Notes: a model not told the origin generated them from the sequence alone. Numbered from the stretch's first letter, positions 18,801 through 27,193 are shown. The stretch: DNA of 62,091 nucleotides from Evansella tamaricis (GCF_019042215.1 NZ_JAHQCS010000174.1:1-62091); one strand, 5' to 3'. Program-made: numbers and translations.

Positions 18801-19160
18801 ACAGCATTCATAAATGGCACGGGTATCCCCGCGCTGAATATTCATAAATGCTTCCGTTAACCATTCTTCCTTTATATCAGGAACCATCGAACACATCGCT
18901 TCCTTTAGATATATTAAAAACGGGGCTAAATGGTCATCTTGTTCCGTTACGGTATACCAGACAAATGGATAGGACCCTGTACGCAAGAAAGCAGACAGGG
19001 CTGTGCTTTTCCCAAACCCCGGTCCTCCGTGCACAAGAGTTAAAGGGGCATCTTTCGCTTTCCTTAACCGTTTCATAACCGTTGGCCGAAACAGTACTTG
19101 ATTATCAACCATTGGCGGTTCAAGCTTTGTCTTCAATACAAAATGCCCATTCCGTTCCAA
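15846..19160 (-). CDS. Large MalT/SARP-like transcriptional activator (ATPase, TPR, BTAD)
   Basis: A 1104-residue signal-transducing activator. The N-terminal NTPase has Walker A GGPGFGKST (45-53) and a Walker B-like WLLIIDDFQ (134-142), followed by the winged-helix and superhelical TPR region typical of MalT-type STAND ATPases. The C terminus carries a winged-helix DNA-binding segment (about 855-950) and a bacterial transcriptional activator domain (DLDAAEFEHG onward). Such proteins bind an effector in the TPR part and activate a linked operon. Start TTG 19160 has GAGGGGG seven bases upstream. It probably controls the Liv/acyl-CoA cluster in which it lies. The effector is unknown. Confidence 0.85.
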   Translation of the reverse strand: MERNGHFVLKTKLEPPMVDNQVLFRPTVMKRLRKAKDAPLTLVHGGPGFGKSTALSAFLRTGSYPFVWYTVTEQDDHLAPFLIYLKEAMCSMVPDIKEEWLTEAFMNIQRGDTRAIYECCSHFINACVGLDKDWLLIIDDFQLVSENEEISQFMKWFLMHLPQRLHVILISRSKLEWDFLATWRVKGQLVEVNERDLCFKEEEIQILFEDHYEMAITEEDARFLFLQTEGWIMAIQMVWQRLQEDSTLEEIFQDQATSMEELFEYLALDVLNKQPKDVYEFLLKSSIFQSFTVWGCQEVLHEPSCEKHITHLMKKHLFLHTTEKKEAYRYHALFRDFLQSRLKKWEPDILESLHERAVSHYEKRGMLDQALYHAEQCETIEKLAVFLHENGKEMIRQGKFQRLEICLGKIPVRAKDRYPYLWVVQGDFERYRSRYEAAITHYDRAREIGEERGDPICESKALEGAASVYLDTIQPRHAQDLLKKAIELLERVEKENHGAVLKEELQKQLRHLYVLMSENTINLGDAVEAKRWFEKSRALEPEEIEDDLEARLHLRTGRLSEMVRRLERRKRQKGMESVPGQTVLGPPKSHRETDLLLSYVYSLIGRGTEAKDAASAAIMQGVQAKAPFVEACGWMRMGHAIQLQDKYEQRLASTCYQTSLKMMEEMNISRGKAEPYMGLSLLYGKRRELEAAIKFADLGLKETDKVDDRWLSSWLRLCKGIAYCYSHNDGKALQEFERCHDQFLLCGDSYGLTVTTLWQSFITYRMGEEKRFYIYVRHFLQLMEKEGYHDLLKKPTLFGPVDVQQLSPMLLEAYHQRKKDHPFLHHLMLQLGMEEGRTNHPGFTLRIQTFREFKVFRGEEEILERDWKRGKAKELLQLFITKRKHLLQKEEIFELLWGGQDEEVAGRDFKVALNTLNKVLEPDRKARSTPFFIQRHERAYGLNLASPFDLDAAEFEHGITKGMETKDNGEAVHLLKQSLDLYEGDYLPERMHEDWCTEERERLQVLYLRGAERLSELYMLNEMWDLCIEAAERILEKDRCWEEAYRILMTAYHRKQNRKMVFYYYNKCREVLMEELGVPPMEKTEQLFEQLGVERSDVSDRSGA

Positions 19161-19212
19161 TTTGCAACCCCCTCTTTTTGTCCTCCTTTAATATTAACAA
19201 AATTCAGTCAGC

Positions 19213-20790
19213 TTAATGAACCTGTTTTTTTTGCATTATTTTGTCTACTATTGACTTTTTATCGATTTTTCCAACATGGGTTTTCGGAAGTACATCAAAA
19301 ATATAAATTTCCTTTGGAATTTTATATCCAGCCAACTTTTCTCTGCAGAAGGCTTTTAACTGGCTTTTGAGTTCCCCTTCCCAGTTTGGGTCCCTCCTTA
19401 TCCGTTTTTGAACAGCAACAACGGCCACTACCCGTTCTCCCCACTGTTCATCTGGAATCCCCACGACAGCAGTTTCTAACAAGTTAGGGTAAGCTGCAAG
19501 AACATTTTCCACCTCAAGTGGATAAACATTTTCCCCACCTGTAATGAGCATCTCTTTTTTCCTGCCCAGAATATAATAATCCCCATCCTCATCTTGATAA
19601 GCTAGATCACCTGTGAGAAGTCCACCACCTTGCACTGCTTTCTCCGTCTCGTCTGACCGTTGCCAGTAGTGATCAAAAAGATGATCCCCATAAATCACTA
19701 GTTCTCCAATTTCACCTGGGAGCACTTCATTTCCCGCTTCATTCCTAACGGTTATTTCGTTAAACAACATAGGTTTACCAACAGAACCCCGTTTTCGTTC
19801 TGCCACTTCCGGGCTGATAACGAAGTTGTTTGGCCCCGCTTCCGTCAGGCCATATCCCTCTTTGAACGGTAAGCTTTTTGCGGAAAAAGCATCGTAAATA
19901 CTTACAGGGCATGGTGCTCCACCTGATAAAAAGACATTCATATGAGGGAATTCCCCCATTTGAAATTCCTCTGTTTCTATGAAACTCCGATACATGGTTG
20001 GAACCATTAATATGATTGTACATCTATAGGTTAGAATTCCTTTTGCAATGGTGTCTGGTTCAAATTGGCGGTACAAAACTACCGTTCCCCCAGCATGGAG
20101 GACTGGAATGGTAAGGGCGTTAATTCCCCCTGTATGGAACATAGGTAAAATGGTAATCGTAATATCATTTTCGGACAGGCCCCATGTGAGAACTGTATTA
20201 ATTGAGTTTGTAAAAACAGATCGATATGTGAGCACAGCCCCTTTTGGTTGTCCGGTTGTCCCACCTGTATAAATCATCAACCATGGGGTGTCTAACGACG
20301 AACCGGGTCCAGACACAGTGAACCACCCTGAGGACGCGGTTCTTTCTTCCAGAGATGAAAAAAGTTGCTCTCTTTTTCCAGTAGCATAAGTTCCTTTCCA
20401 TTTCTTTAAATCTATCGTTTCCACCGGTACACCTTCCAATTTTTCTGCCAACTTCTCAAAGGTCGGGTCGAAAAACAGGCGTGATGGTCTAGAATCGTCA
20501 ACTAGTCCCTGGAGTTCTATCGGGGAAAGTCGCCAGTTTAAAGGAACGAAGATTGCTGCTAGCTCCCGACAAGCAAAAAGGAGTGCTAAATAGGCGGTGC
20601 CGTTCGGTGCAAGCAGTGCGACGCGGTCTCCTCTGGAAATTCCCTTTTGTTTCAGCATCACTGCGGTGGATCTTGTCAGGTGATATAATTCTTGATAATT
20701 CCATTGTTCCCCCGTCTCCCCTTCGATGACGGCGGCTTTGGTTGGGTGCAATTGTGCCCGTTTTTTCAGCCAATTCCATTCTATATTCAA
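19213..20790 (-). CDS. Acyl-CoA ligase (AMP-forming, ANL superfamily)
   Basis: This enzyme activates a carboxylic acid to its CoA thioester through an acyl-AMP. Core motifs are visible: the P-loop YTGGTTGQPKGA, the GYGLTEAGPN motif, LTGDLAYQDEDG, the hinge LGRKKEMLITGGENVYP and the C-terminal catalytic Lys in KTHVGKIDKK. I place the start at TTG 20790, which overlaps the upstream stop as TTGA and has GGGGGAG at ideal distance. The ATG at 20805 lies in the ribosome-binding site, and the longer ORF runs back into the neighbour gene. Chain length or aromatic preference cannot be read from the sequence. It is coupled to the KAS III-like gene. Confidence 0.88.
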   Translation of the reverse strand: MNIEWNWLKKRAQLHPTKAAVIEGETGEQWNYQELYHLTRSTAVMLKQKGISRGDRVALLAPNGTAYLALLFACRELAAIFVPLNWRLSPIELQGLVDDSRPSRLFFDPTFEKLAEKLEGVPVETIDLKKWKGTYATGKREQLFSSLEERTASSGWFTVSGPGSSLDTPWLMIYTGGTTGQPKGAVLTYRSVFTNSINTVLTWGLSENDITITILPMFHTGGINALTIPVLHAGGTVVLYRQFEPDTIAKGILTYRCTIILMVPTMYRSFIETEEFQMGEFPHMNVFLSGGAPCPVSIYDAFSAKSLPFKEGYGLTEAGPNNFVISPEVAERKRGSVGKPMLFNEITVRNEAGNEVLPGEIGELVIYGDHLFDHYWQRSDETEKAVQGGGLLTGDLAYQDEDGDYYILGRKKEMLITGGENVYPLEVENVLAAYPNLLETAVVGIPDEQWGERVVAVVAVQKRIRRDPNWEGELKSQLKAFCREKLAGYKIPKEIYIFDVLPKTHVGKIDKKSIVDKIMQKKQVH

Positions 20791-21875
20791 GCTTCTCTCC
20801 CCCATCGAATTGTATTTGCAGCCCATGCATAGCCAATTCCTGCACTCACCATGGATAGGATCGATCCGTCGGCGAGTTTGTTTTGATGGATCGCTCGTTC
20901 CAGTGATATCCATTGATCAAACTGTCCCACATGACCGATATCACTTAAGTAGATGGCCTGATCTTCCCTAAGTCCTAACTCCTTCAAAACATAATCGTGT
21001 GCAGATCGTTTCATATGCAAAATGGCGAGGTAATCTAACTGTTCTTCCTTATAACCACTCCGTTCCAGAGATGTACGCACGACTTTTAGGAAGTTATCCA
21101 TGGACACCTCTTCTAAGCGTTGTTTCATTCCCTCTGGATCCGTGACATCCAACGTCATTCGATCCGATGGATGGAGGCTGCCTCCGTTTTTAACAATAAC
21201 GTCCCTTGAGAATCTCCCATCACTGATAATTTCCGTTTCTAATAATACATTTTCAGTATGATTCCGTTGCAGAATGCATGCCCCTCCCCCGCATGCCAGA
21301 TTGTACATGAATCTAGTACGGGTATTGTGGAAGTCGATCAAGTCCCCATTCCGGTATCCTCCCGCCAATAGAACCGTTTTAATACGGGAATCCGTGAGCA
21401 TGAGGGATTTTGCCACATTCATGGCCATCACACTAGTTCCACAGCGCATGGCAACATCGAATCCCCAGGCATTAACTGCCTGTAATTGCTGTTGAATTTC
21501 TGTTGCTGCTGTCCAGACGGGATATTCTTTATATTCCTCTCCAACATATAGAATAAGATCAATTTGGGAAGGTTCCAGTTCTGCTTTTTGGAGAGCTCTT
21601 TTTGCTGCCGCAACGCCCATGGCGACTGGATGATCTCCTTTGGAATCCCCTGGAACTGCCAATGTATGAATCCCTAATTTTTCCTTTACTACGAAGACGG
21701 GAAGGTCTGCTTTTTCGGCAATCTCTTCTGCCTGTAATCGATTTTCTGGTAAGTAGGTGGCCACTGCCCTTATTCCCACTGGCTGCTGAAACAGTGGTTT
21801 ATCTTGCTCAGTTTTATCGGTCCGTTCCGCTTTGGATGATGTTGTTGTTGCAGGGTTTGGGTTTGCTTTTGGCAT
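20787..21875 (-). CDS. KAS III-like (thiolase superfamily) condensing enzyme
   Basis: A FabH-like condensing or acyl-transferring enzyme, 362 aa. The nucleophile is Cys145 (VAMRCGTSV) and the His is His287 (LHMKRSAHD). Where FabH has NxGN, this protein has SDIGHVG, so the usual Asn is apparently Asp312 and the next Asn is His315. That change favours a reaction other than decarboxylative chain initiation. The N-terminal 30 residues are low-complexity. ATG 21875 follows GGAGGGGG. It sits in an operon between a 65-residue protein and the ligase, so its acyl donor is probably made by that ligase. Confidence 0.82.
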   Translation of the reverse strand: MPKANPNPATTTSSKAERTDKTEQDKPLFQQPVGIRAVATYLPENRLQAEEIAEKADLPVFVVKEKLGIHTLAVPGDSKGDHPVAMGVAAAKRALQKAELEPSQIDLILYVGEEYKEYPVWTAATEIQQQLQAVNAWGFDVAMRCGTSVMAMNVAKSLMLTDSRIKTVLLAGGYRNGDLIDFHNTRTRFMYNLACGGGACILQRNHTENVLLETEIISDGRFSRDVIVKNGGSLHPSDRMTLDVTDPEGMKQRLEEVSMDNFLKVVRTSLERSGYKEEQLDYLAILHMKRSAHDYVLKELGLREDQAIYLSDIGHVGQFDQWISLERAIHQNKLADGSILSMVSAGIGYAWAANTIRWGREA

Positions 21876-21929
21876 GCCTTTCCCCCTCCTTTTGGTAAAA
21901 ATCTTGTGGAGTGTTGCTGTATTGGTTAG

Positions 21930-22127
21930 TTATTTCGGACTATGACCGAATTCTTTACTGCTTTTTGAAACGGATGCCTCCAGATAGTCCCTTACTTCAT
22001 CAAAGGAGTGGAGATATGTTTCTTCTCCGCTTTGGACATGACTTAACTTAATGCGATAACTGTCTCCATTATGATTCGATTCTGTCCGAATAATTCGAAT
22101 AACATAGGAGGAAATGAAGTCGTTCAT
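21930..22127 (-). CDS. Small protein translationally coupled to livM
   Basis: 65 residues starting MNDFISSYVIRIIRTES and ending in a Ser/Lys-rich tail. There is no membrane segment. The ATG at 22127 overlaps the livM stop as TAATG, so it is very likely translated. I do not recognise a family. The middle (GDSYRIKLSHVQSGEETYLH, then SFDEVRDYLE) looks like a compact beta-strand plus helix domain. Its fixed place between the permease and the KAS III-like gene suggests an accessory or carrier role in the pathway, but nothing proves this. Confidence 0.65.
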   Translation of the reverse strand: MNDFISSYVIRIIRTESNHNGDSYRIKLSHVQSGEETYLHSFDEVRDYLEASVSKSSKEFGHSPK

Positions 22128-23242
22128 TAGGAAGCACCTTCCTTCTTTTTCCCCCGAAGCTTCTGGTTGATGGTTCCAACAATTCCAGCTGGGAAAAATA
22201 AGATGATTAGAATAAATACAATTCCGAAAAGGATAACCCATCGTTCGAAAATAGGATGAATATGAGATAGACCCATTAAATAATGGGAGGAAACTTCCAC
22301 AACACCGGCACCGATTATTGGACCAAGCATTGTTCCTACTCCGCCTATCACTGTCATTAATAGAACATCGATGGTATTTTCCACCCCTAGAACACTGTCA
22401 GGGCTGACAAACCGGATCGAGATGGCATAAACTACACCTGCCAAACCGGCCATTACTCCCGCGATAATATTGGAAATGAGCTTATAGTTCAGTACAGCAA
22501 AGCCAAGGGAGGATACACGATCCTCATTATCCCGGATGGCCTGAAGGGTCCTTCCCACCGGTGAATCAATAAACCGTTTCAAGACCACGAACATGGAAAC
22601 CAGAAAAATTAAAGCAATATAATAAACATGTTGTCGATCTAGCAAGTCAATAAAGCCAAATAAATCCCTTGAGAGCATGGCTGTGAAATTAAATCCATCG
22701 TTTCCCATTGTCATCGTCCGCCACTGCTCAGCAATGATGACGAAAATAGTTGCCACAGCCAGTGTAATGAGGGCATAAAATGTATCCCGCAATCGAAGGG
22801 ACAACAGTCCTACGACTAAACTCAACAGGAAACAAATAACCACCGTTAACCCAAATGCAAATAAAAAACCCAGTTCCCCTTGGGGGATGTGGCGTGCCAT
22901 TAATGCGAAGCAATACGCCCCAATACCGAAAAACATGGCATGACCAAAGGAGATAATACCTGTGTATCCAAGCAACAAATTATAACTCATGGCAAATACA
23001 GCCCAGATAAAGATGTTGGTGAGCATAAACAGTGTGCTGTTCTTTGATACTAAAATGGGAACTGCAAATAGAATCAGCAGACTTATGATCCATGCTGCCT
23101 TCTGCCATGTCATGGATTGGAATGGATTTTTCATCGGTTTAGAAGTTCCCGCTCTGTTCCCTTTTGGTGTTTCTGTTCCAGCTCCAGATGTTCCTCCGCC
23201 TGCAACAGCTTCTGATTTCGAGTACATTTTTTTTATATTCAT
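22127..23242 (-). CDS. livM: Branched-chain amino acid-type ABC permease LivM
   Basis: The second membrane subunit of a HAAT-type ABC importer, with about ten hydrophobic segments. Family motifs are SYNLLLGYTGIISFGHAMFFG and, near the C terminus, VIGGVGTMLGPIIGA. A polar Gly/Thr-rich N-terminal extension of about 35 residues precedes the first membrane span. I start at ATG 23242, six bases after GAGGTG and just past the livH stop; the upstream GTG lies in the ribosome-binding site. The substrate is not necessarily an amino acid, because LivKHMGF-type importers also carry aromatic and short acids, and the linked acyl-CoA ligase suggests an acid here. Confidence 0.9.
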   Translation of the reverse strand: MNIKKMYSKSEAVAGGGTSGAGTETPKGNRAGTSKPMKNPFQSMTWQKAAWIISLLILFAVPILVSKNSTLFMLTNIFIWAVFAMSYNLLLGYTGIISFGHAMFFGIGAYCFALMARHIPQGELGFLFAFGLTVVICFLLSLVVGLLSLRLRDTFYALITLAVATIFVIIAEQWRTMTMGNDGFNFTAMLSRDLFGFIDLLDRQHVYYIALIFLVSMFVVLKRFIDSPVGRTLQAIRDNEDRVSSLGFAVLNYKLISNIIAGVMAGLAGVVYAISIRFVSPDSVLGVENTIDVLLMTVIGGVGTMLGPIIGAGVVEVSSHYLMGLSHIHPIFERWVILFGIVFILIILFFPAGIVGTINQKLRGKKKEGAS

Positions 23243-23247
23243 CTTTA

Positions 23248-24135
23248 TCACCTCGTTGCTCCGAATAGTCCTGTCGGTCGAATGAGTAATACTGCTGCCA
23301 TGATCAGCATGTTAACTGCAAGTGATCCCGGTGGAAAATAGTAAGCCATGTACGCCTCAGATAGTCCAACAAGCACCGCCGCGATGGCAGACCCTGCCAC
23401 ACTTCCTAAGCCCCCGATGGCAACGACGATAAAGGCAATTAGCATGAGGTCGAGACCCATTGCCGGGTTCACCTGTCCCTGATAAGGTCCCCACATGAAT
23501 CCCCCTATGCAGGCAAGCATTGTTCCAAAAATAAAGACAAGCGTGAATACTTTTCTTACGTTTATCCCGAGAGCTTGAATCATTTCGCTATTCTCTACAC
23601 CGGCTCGAACAACGATCCCAAGCTTCGATTTTTTGAGCATAAATAAAAGAAGGGCTAAAATGACGGTACTAAAAATAATTATAAAGACGCGATAGTAGGT
23701 AAGTCGGACATCTCCAACTGCAAAATATCCAGTTAAAAATTCCGGTTGTACGACCCTGATAACATTCGGGCCCCAGAAGACTTTAACCAGTTCCCCAACC
23801 ACTAACATGACACCTGTGGTAATCAAGATCTGCCGCAGGTGATTTCCATACACCTGTCTCACGGTAAATCGTTCCACTAAATAACCTAAAACAATTCCGA
23901 TCCCTGCAGCTGCTGCCATTCCTATAAAGAAGTTTAAATTCCCTAGATTGGAATCCCAGCCACCTATGAGTATATACACCCACGTTCCCATATAGGCGCC
24001 AAACATAAAAAGAGCACCGTGGGCAAAGTTCAGCACTGACATTAAGCCGAATATGAGAGACAGTCCTGCTGCCAGTAAGAAGATAAGCATTCCTGTTGCT
24101 AATCCGTTAAAAACGAGGGTTAAATGGAGCTCCAT
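23248..24135 (-). CDS. livH: Branched-chain amino acid-type ABC permease LivH
   Basis: The first membrane subunit of the same importer, 295 aa with about eight spans. It shows the LivH pattern: AAGLSLIFGLMSVLNFAHGA at the start and IAFIVVAIGGLGSVAGSAIA near the end, the latter being the coupling loop contacting the ATPases. AGGAGG lies 11 bases before the ATG at 24135. A gap of about 100 bases separates it from livF upstream, and the livM start follows within a few bases of its stop. Confidence 0.92.
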   Translation of the reverse strand: MELHLTLVFNGLATGMLIFLLAAGLSLIFGLMSVLNFAHGALFMFGAYMGTWVYILIGGWDSNLGNLNFFIGMAAAAGIGIVLGYLVERFTVRQVYGNHLRQILITTGVMLVVGELVKVFWGPNVIRVVQPEFLTGYFAVGDVRLTYYRVFIIIFSTVILALLLFMLKKSKLGIVVRAGVENSEMIQALGINVRKVFTLVFIFGTMLACIGGFMWGPYQGQVNPAMGLDLMLIAFIVVAIGGLGSVAGSAIAAVLVGLSEAYMAYYFPPGSLAVNMLIMAAVLLIRPTGLFGATR

Positions 24136-24238
24136 CGTTTGCTTTCACCTCCTGAGTCTTATAAACCTTGAAACTGACAATAGTTAATGTTGGCGGAAAA
24201 ATAAAATAGCTACTCTCGAATCCATGAAAGTGGAGCAC

Positions 24239-24937
24239 TTAGGCAATTCCTAAGTATTTTTTACGCAGTCCCTCGTCTTCCTGAAGGAGTTTCATTTCCC
24301 CTTCGAAAACGGTCTGACCATCATCAATCATATAGAAATAATCCCCAAGTTGACTTGCCATGATAAAGTTTTGCTCCACTAAAAGGATGGTAGTGGTCTC
24401 CCGTATGACATTCATAGCCTCCATCACTTTCTCTACCATGATTGGTGCTAATCCTTTGGATGGTTCATCCACTAAGAGGAGAGGGGTGTCATTGACAAGG
24501 GCCCTTGCTATGGAGAGCATTTGCTTTTGTCCCCCGGAAAGATGTCCCCCTTTTCTTTTCCAGGCCAACTTAAGATCAGGGAAGAGGTCCAGAAGCCACT
24601 CTTGGCGCTCCCTAGTTTTATCATCCTCTTTTCGCATAGCCACACGCATGTTTTCCTCCACTGTTAATCCGGCAAAGATATCTTGATCCTCTGGAACGTA
24701 CCCGATTCCATGTTTGGCAATAGTATACGGAGGTTGTTGTAAAATCGATTGATCCTGAAAGAGGATATCCCCTTTTACATTTGGATAAAAGCCCATGACA
24801 GAGCGAATCGTCGTTGTTTTCCCTGCTCCGTTCCTTCCAAGAACTACTGTTACACTGCCTTCGGGCACCTCCAAGTTTACCCCTTGGAGAATGTGAAACT
24901 GTTCAATATGTGTATGGAGATCTTTAATCTTCAGCAT
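24239..24937 (-). CDS. livF: Liv-type ABC ATPase LivF
   Basis: One of the two cytoplasmic ATPases of the importer, 232 aa. Walker A is GRNGAGKTT (near residue 34), the signature is HLSGGQKQM, and Walker B runs into LLVDEPSKGLAP. Its ATG at 24937 overlaps the end of livG by 14 bases, with GGAGGG upstream, so the two ATPases are translated together. Confidence 0.93.
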   Translation of the reverse strand: MLKIKDLHTHIEQFHILQGVNLEVPEGSVTVVLGRNGAGKTTTIRSVMGFYPNVKGDILFQDQSILQQPPYTIAKHGIGYVPEDQDIFAGLTVEENMRVAMRKEDDKTRERQEWLLDLFPDLKLAWKRKGGHLSGGQKQMLSIARALVNDTPLLLVDEPSKGLAPIMVEKVMEAMNVIRETTTILLVEQNFIMASQLGDYFYMIDDGQTVFEGEMKLLQEDEGLRKKYLGIA

Positions 24938-25754
24938 CGTTATATAGCCCTCCTAAATAAGCGGATTGGACTTGGTCATTATTCATGATCTCTTCCGGAG
25001 ATCCATCGGCCAGCTTTTTGCCGTGGAAAAGTACTGCGATGGTGTCCGATAAATGTTTCACAAGGTCAATTTTATGTTCAATGAGTATAATCGTCCTGTC
25101 CCGCTGATCTCTAATGCTTTCGATTACCTCGATGATTTGAGGTACTTCATCCACTGACATTCCTGCTGTGGGTTCATCCAATAACAGGAGTTGAGTGTCA
25201 AGAGATAGAAGAATCGCAATTTCTAATTTTCGTTTTTCACCATGGGCTAAGGAAGAGGCCAAATGCTCCGCTTTTGGTTCCAGTTTTACTTTTTCGAGGG
25301 ATTGATACGCTTCTTCCTCTAAGTGTTTGTAATACTTATAATGGCGGAACATGGAGTAATGGATATTATGTTTCGCCTGGACCGCAAGACGGACATTTTC
25401 CAGAACCGTTAATGTGGGAAAAACATTGGTTATCTGAAACGACCTTCCGATACCCAATTTTGTACGCTTATGGGGAGGCAGATTTTGTATTTCATTGCCT
25501 TTATAAAAGATTTCACCGGAAGTTGGTTTCATCTGGCCCGACAGCAAGTTAAAAAAGGTGGTCTTCCCGGCACCATTTGGTCCGATAATGGACTTCAATT
25601 CTTTATCAAATATGCTAAGGGACACGTCACTGACCGCCGTGTGCCCCCCAAAGGATTTTGTTAATTTTACCGTTTCGATAATTTTATTACGTTCGCTGTT
25701 CCTTTCATCCCCTTGCAAGGAATCTGTGGACTTTACAGATGCAGAAGTATCCAT
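24924..25754 (-). CDS. livG: Liv-type ABC ATPase LivG
   Basis: The second ATPase of the importer, 276 aa. Walker A is GPNGAGKTT, the signature is the LivG-type SLAHGEKRKLE, and Walker B is LLLLDEPTAGM. A polar 25-residue N-terminal extension precedes the domain. The ATG at 25754 follows GAGGGGG. It is separated from the binding-protein gene by 137 bases containing palindromic repeat copy 4. Confidence 0.93.
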   Translation of the reverse strand: MDTSASVKSTDSLQGDERNSERNKIIETVKLTKSFGGHTAVSDVSLSIFDKELKSIIGPNGAGKTTFFNLLSGQMKPTSGEIFYKGNEIQNLPPHKRTKLGIGRSFQITNVFPTLTVLENVRLAVQAKHNIHYSMFRHYKYYKHLEEEAYQSLEKVKLEPKAEHLASSLAHGEKRKLEIAILLSLDTQLLLLDEPTAGMSVDEVPQIIEVIESIRDQRDRTIILIEHKIDLVKHLSDTIAVLFHGKKLADGSPEEIMNNDQVQSAYLGGLYNDAED

Positions 25755-25780
25755 GAGGGTCCCCCTCTCTCAAGTAATAG

Positions 25781-25856
25781 GGGACCTGGTCCCGCACAAT
25801 TCTGTTAACAAATTGTGCGTAATTTGTACGGGACCTGGTCCCCGACATTTCTGTGA
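25781..25856. repeat. GGGACCTGGTCCC palindromic repeat, copy 4 (double)
   Basis: Two palindromic cores (GGGGACCTGGTCCC at 25780-25793 and GGGACCTGGTCCC near 25830-25842) are separated by an inverted GCACAATT / AATTGTGC pair and end with GACATTTCTGTGAC. It lies inside the operon between the binding-protein gene and livG, where a hairpin could reduce read-through and favour high binding-protein levels. Confidence 0.85.
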
Positions 25857-25891
25857 CACTTTTCATATTGTAAAAAGCTAATTCAAATCTA

Positions 25892-27193
25892 TTAGTTTAA
25901 AATCGGTGGTGCTGTTTCCTCTGGTGATAGTTCTCTAATTAATACAGGTAGCGGATAATCATAATCCGGATGTTCCTCTAGGCGAATGGAAAACAGAGAT
26001 TGCAGTGCTTGATGATCATCTGGACGGAATGTCATTGGCCCTTTTGGTGAGTCGAACGTCATTCCCTTCATCGCATCCCTTAGAGCATCAGCACTCGCAT
26101 CACCATCTGTATTTGTTAGCGCTTCCACTGCGGCGATCGCACTTGCCATACCACCTGCTGTAAATAAATCAGGAACTTCCCCGTCATGTCTAGCCATATG
26201 TTCTTCCACAAGATAATCATTCACTGGGTTATCTGGAAGTGTATAGTGATAAACAGAAAATCCTTCCATTCCAATTAAATCGTCCATCGTATAGAGGGCT
26301 GCAATGTCTGGAGCACCTGTTGAGATGGTAATACCCCGGTCTTGAACACCCATGTCCTGAAGTGCTTGCCATGGGGAATTCGCTCCTGACCAAATGACAA
26401 AAAGATATTCTGGATCAGCATCAATGATACGTTGAATGTTTGCTGTAAAATCCGTCGCATCTTGTGCCGGGAATTCCTCGAGTACAATATTTGCCCCAAG
26501 GGCTTCCGCCGCTTCTTTAAACGCTGCTGCCCCATCTAGTCCGAAAGCATAATTTGGTGCGAGGACTGCAATATCTGTCCCTTCACCGGCAATTGCCGCG
26601 GCACCGGCAACAGCATCCTGAGATGAGTTTCGTCCCGTACGGAAAATATAAGGATTCCATTCCGAACCTGTTATGGCATCTGCTACTGCTGGCTCAACAA
26701 TCATAATTCGCTCATAAACTTCCGCTAAAGGAAGGACTGCAAGTGTATCTCCACTACTCGCTGCCCCAACGAGGATATCAATCTCTTCGTTTTCATAAAG
26801 CTCTGTAGCTTGTTGAACAGCAACTTGAGGATCTGTTTGTGTATCACGAATAATGACTTCAATCGGTCTTCCATTTACTGCCCCTGTTCCATCAGTGGCA
26901 TAGTCCAGACCTATTTCAAATCCTTTAATCATCTGTTGTCCGTATGCTTCCAATACCCCAGTTTGTGAAGTAAGAATTCCAATTTTAATGGGGTCACCAG
27001 TGGCTTCCGCTACATCACCATCATCACCACTATCCCCTTCGTCGTCACCGCTCTCACTATCTGCAGTTTCTCCTCCAGTGTCCGTGTCCTCTGGTGCAGC
27101 GTCCGTATCTGCATCATCATCACCACAAGCTACCAACAACACAAAAAATAATGACATCAATAAAAACAAAAATGATTTAATACCCCTTTTCAC
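25892..27193 (-). CDS. Liv-type substrate-binding lipoprotein
   Basis: The extracellular ligand-binding subunit of the importer. A signal sequence with lipobox LVAC places the lipidated Cys at residue 23, followed by an Asp/Glu-rich linker of about 45 residues and then a Periplasmic Binding Protein type 1 (Leu/Ile/Val-type) domain beginning PIKIGILTSQTGVLEAYGQQ. I start at GTG 27193, eight bases after AAGGGGAG, which leaves a normal signal peptide; the longer ORF adds an uncharged 17-residue lead that lacks a ribosome-binding site. The acidic linker fits an alkaliphile surface protein. The ligand is unknown. Confidence 0.88.
   Translation of the reverse strand: MKRGIKSFLFLLMSLFFVLLVACGDDDADTDAAPEDTDTGGETADSESGDDEGDSGDDGDVAEATGDPIKIGILTSQTGVLEAYGQQMIKGFEIGLDYATDGTGAVNGRPIEVIIRDTQTDPQVAVQQATELYENEEIDILVGAASSGDTLAVLPLAEVYERIMIVEPAVADAITGSEWNPYIFRTGRNSSQDAVAGAAAIAGEGTDIAVLAPNYAFGLDGAAAFKEAAEALGANIVLEEFPAQDATDFTANIQRIIDADPEYLFVIWSGANSPWQALQDMGVQDRGITISTGAPDIAALYTMDDLIGMEGFSVYHYTLPDNPVNDYLVEEHMARHDGEVPDLFTAGGMASAIAAVEALTNTDGDASADALRDAMKGMTFDSPKGPMTFRPDDHQALQSLFSIRLEEHPDYDYPLPVLIRELSPEETAPPILN

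Noticed and set aside
20791-20913. N-terminal extension of the acyl-CoA ligase
   Set aside because: These codons lie inside the KAS III-like gene, and a better-placed TTG with a strong ribosome-binding site begins the conserved domain.
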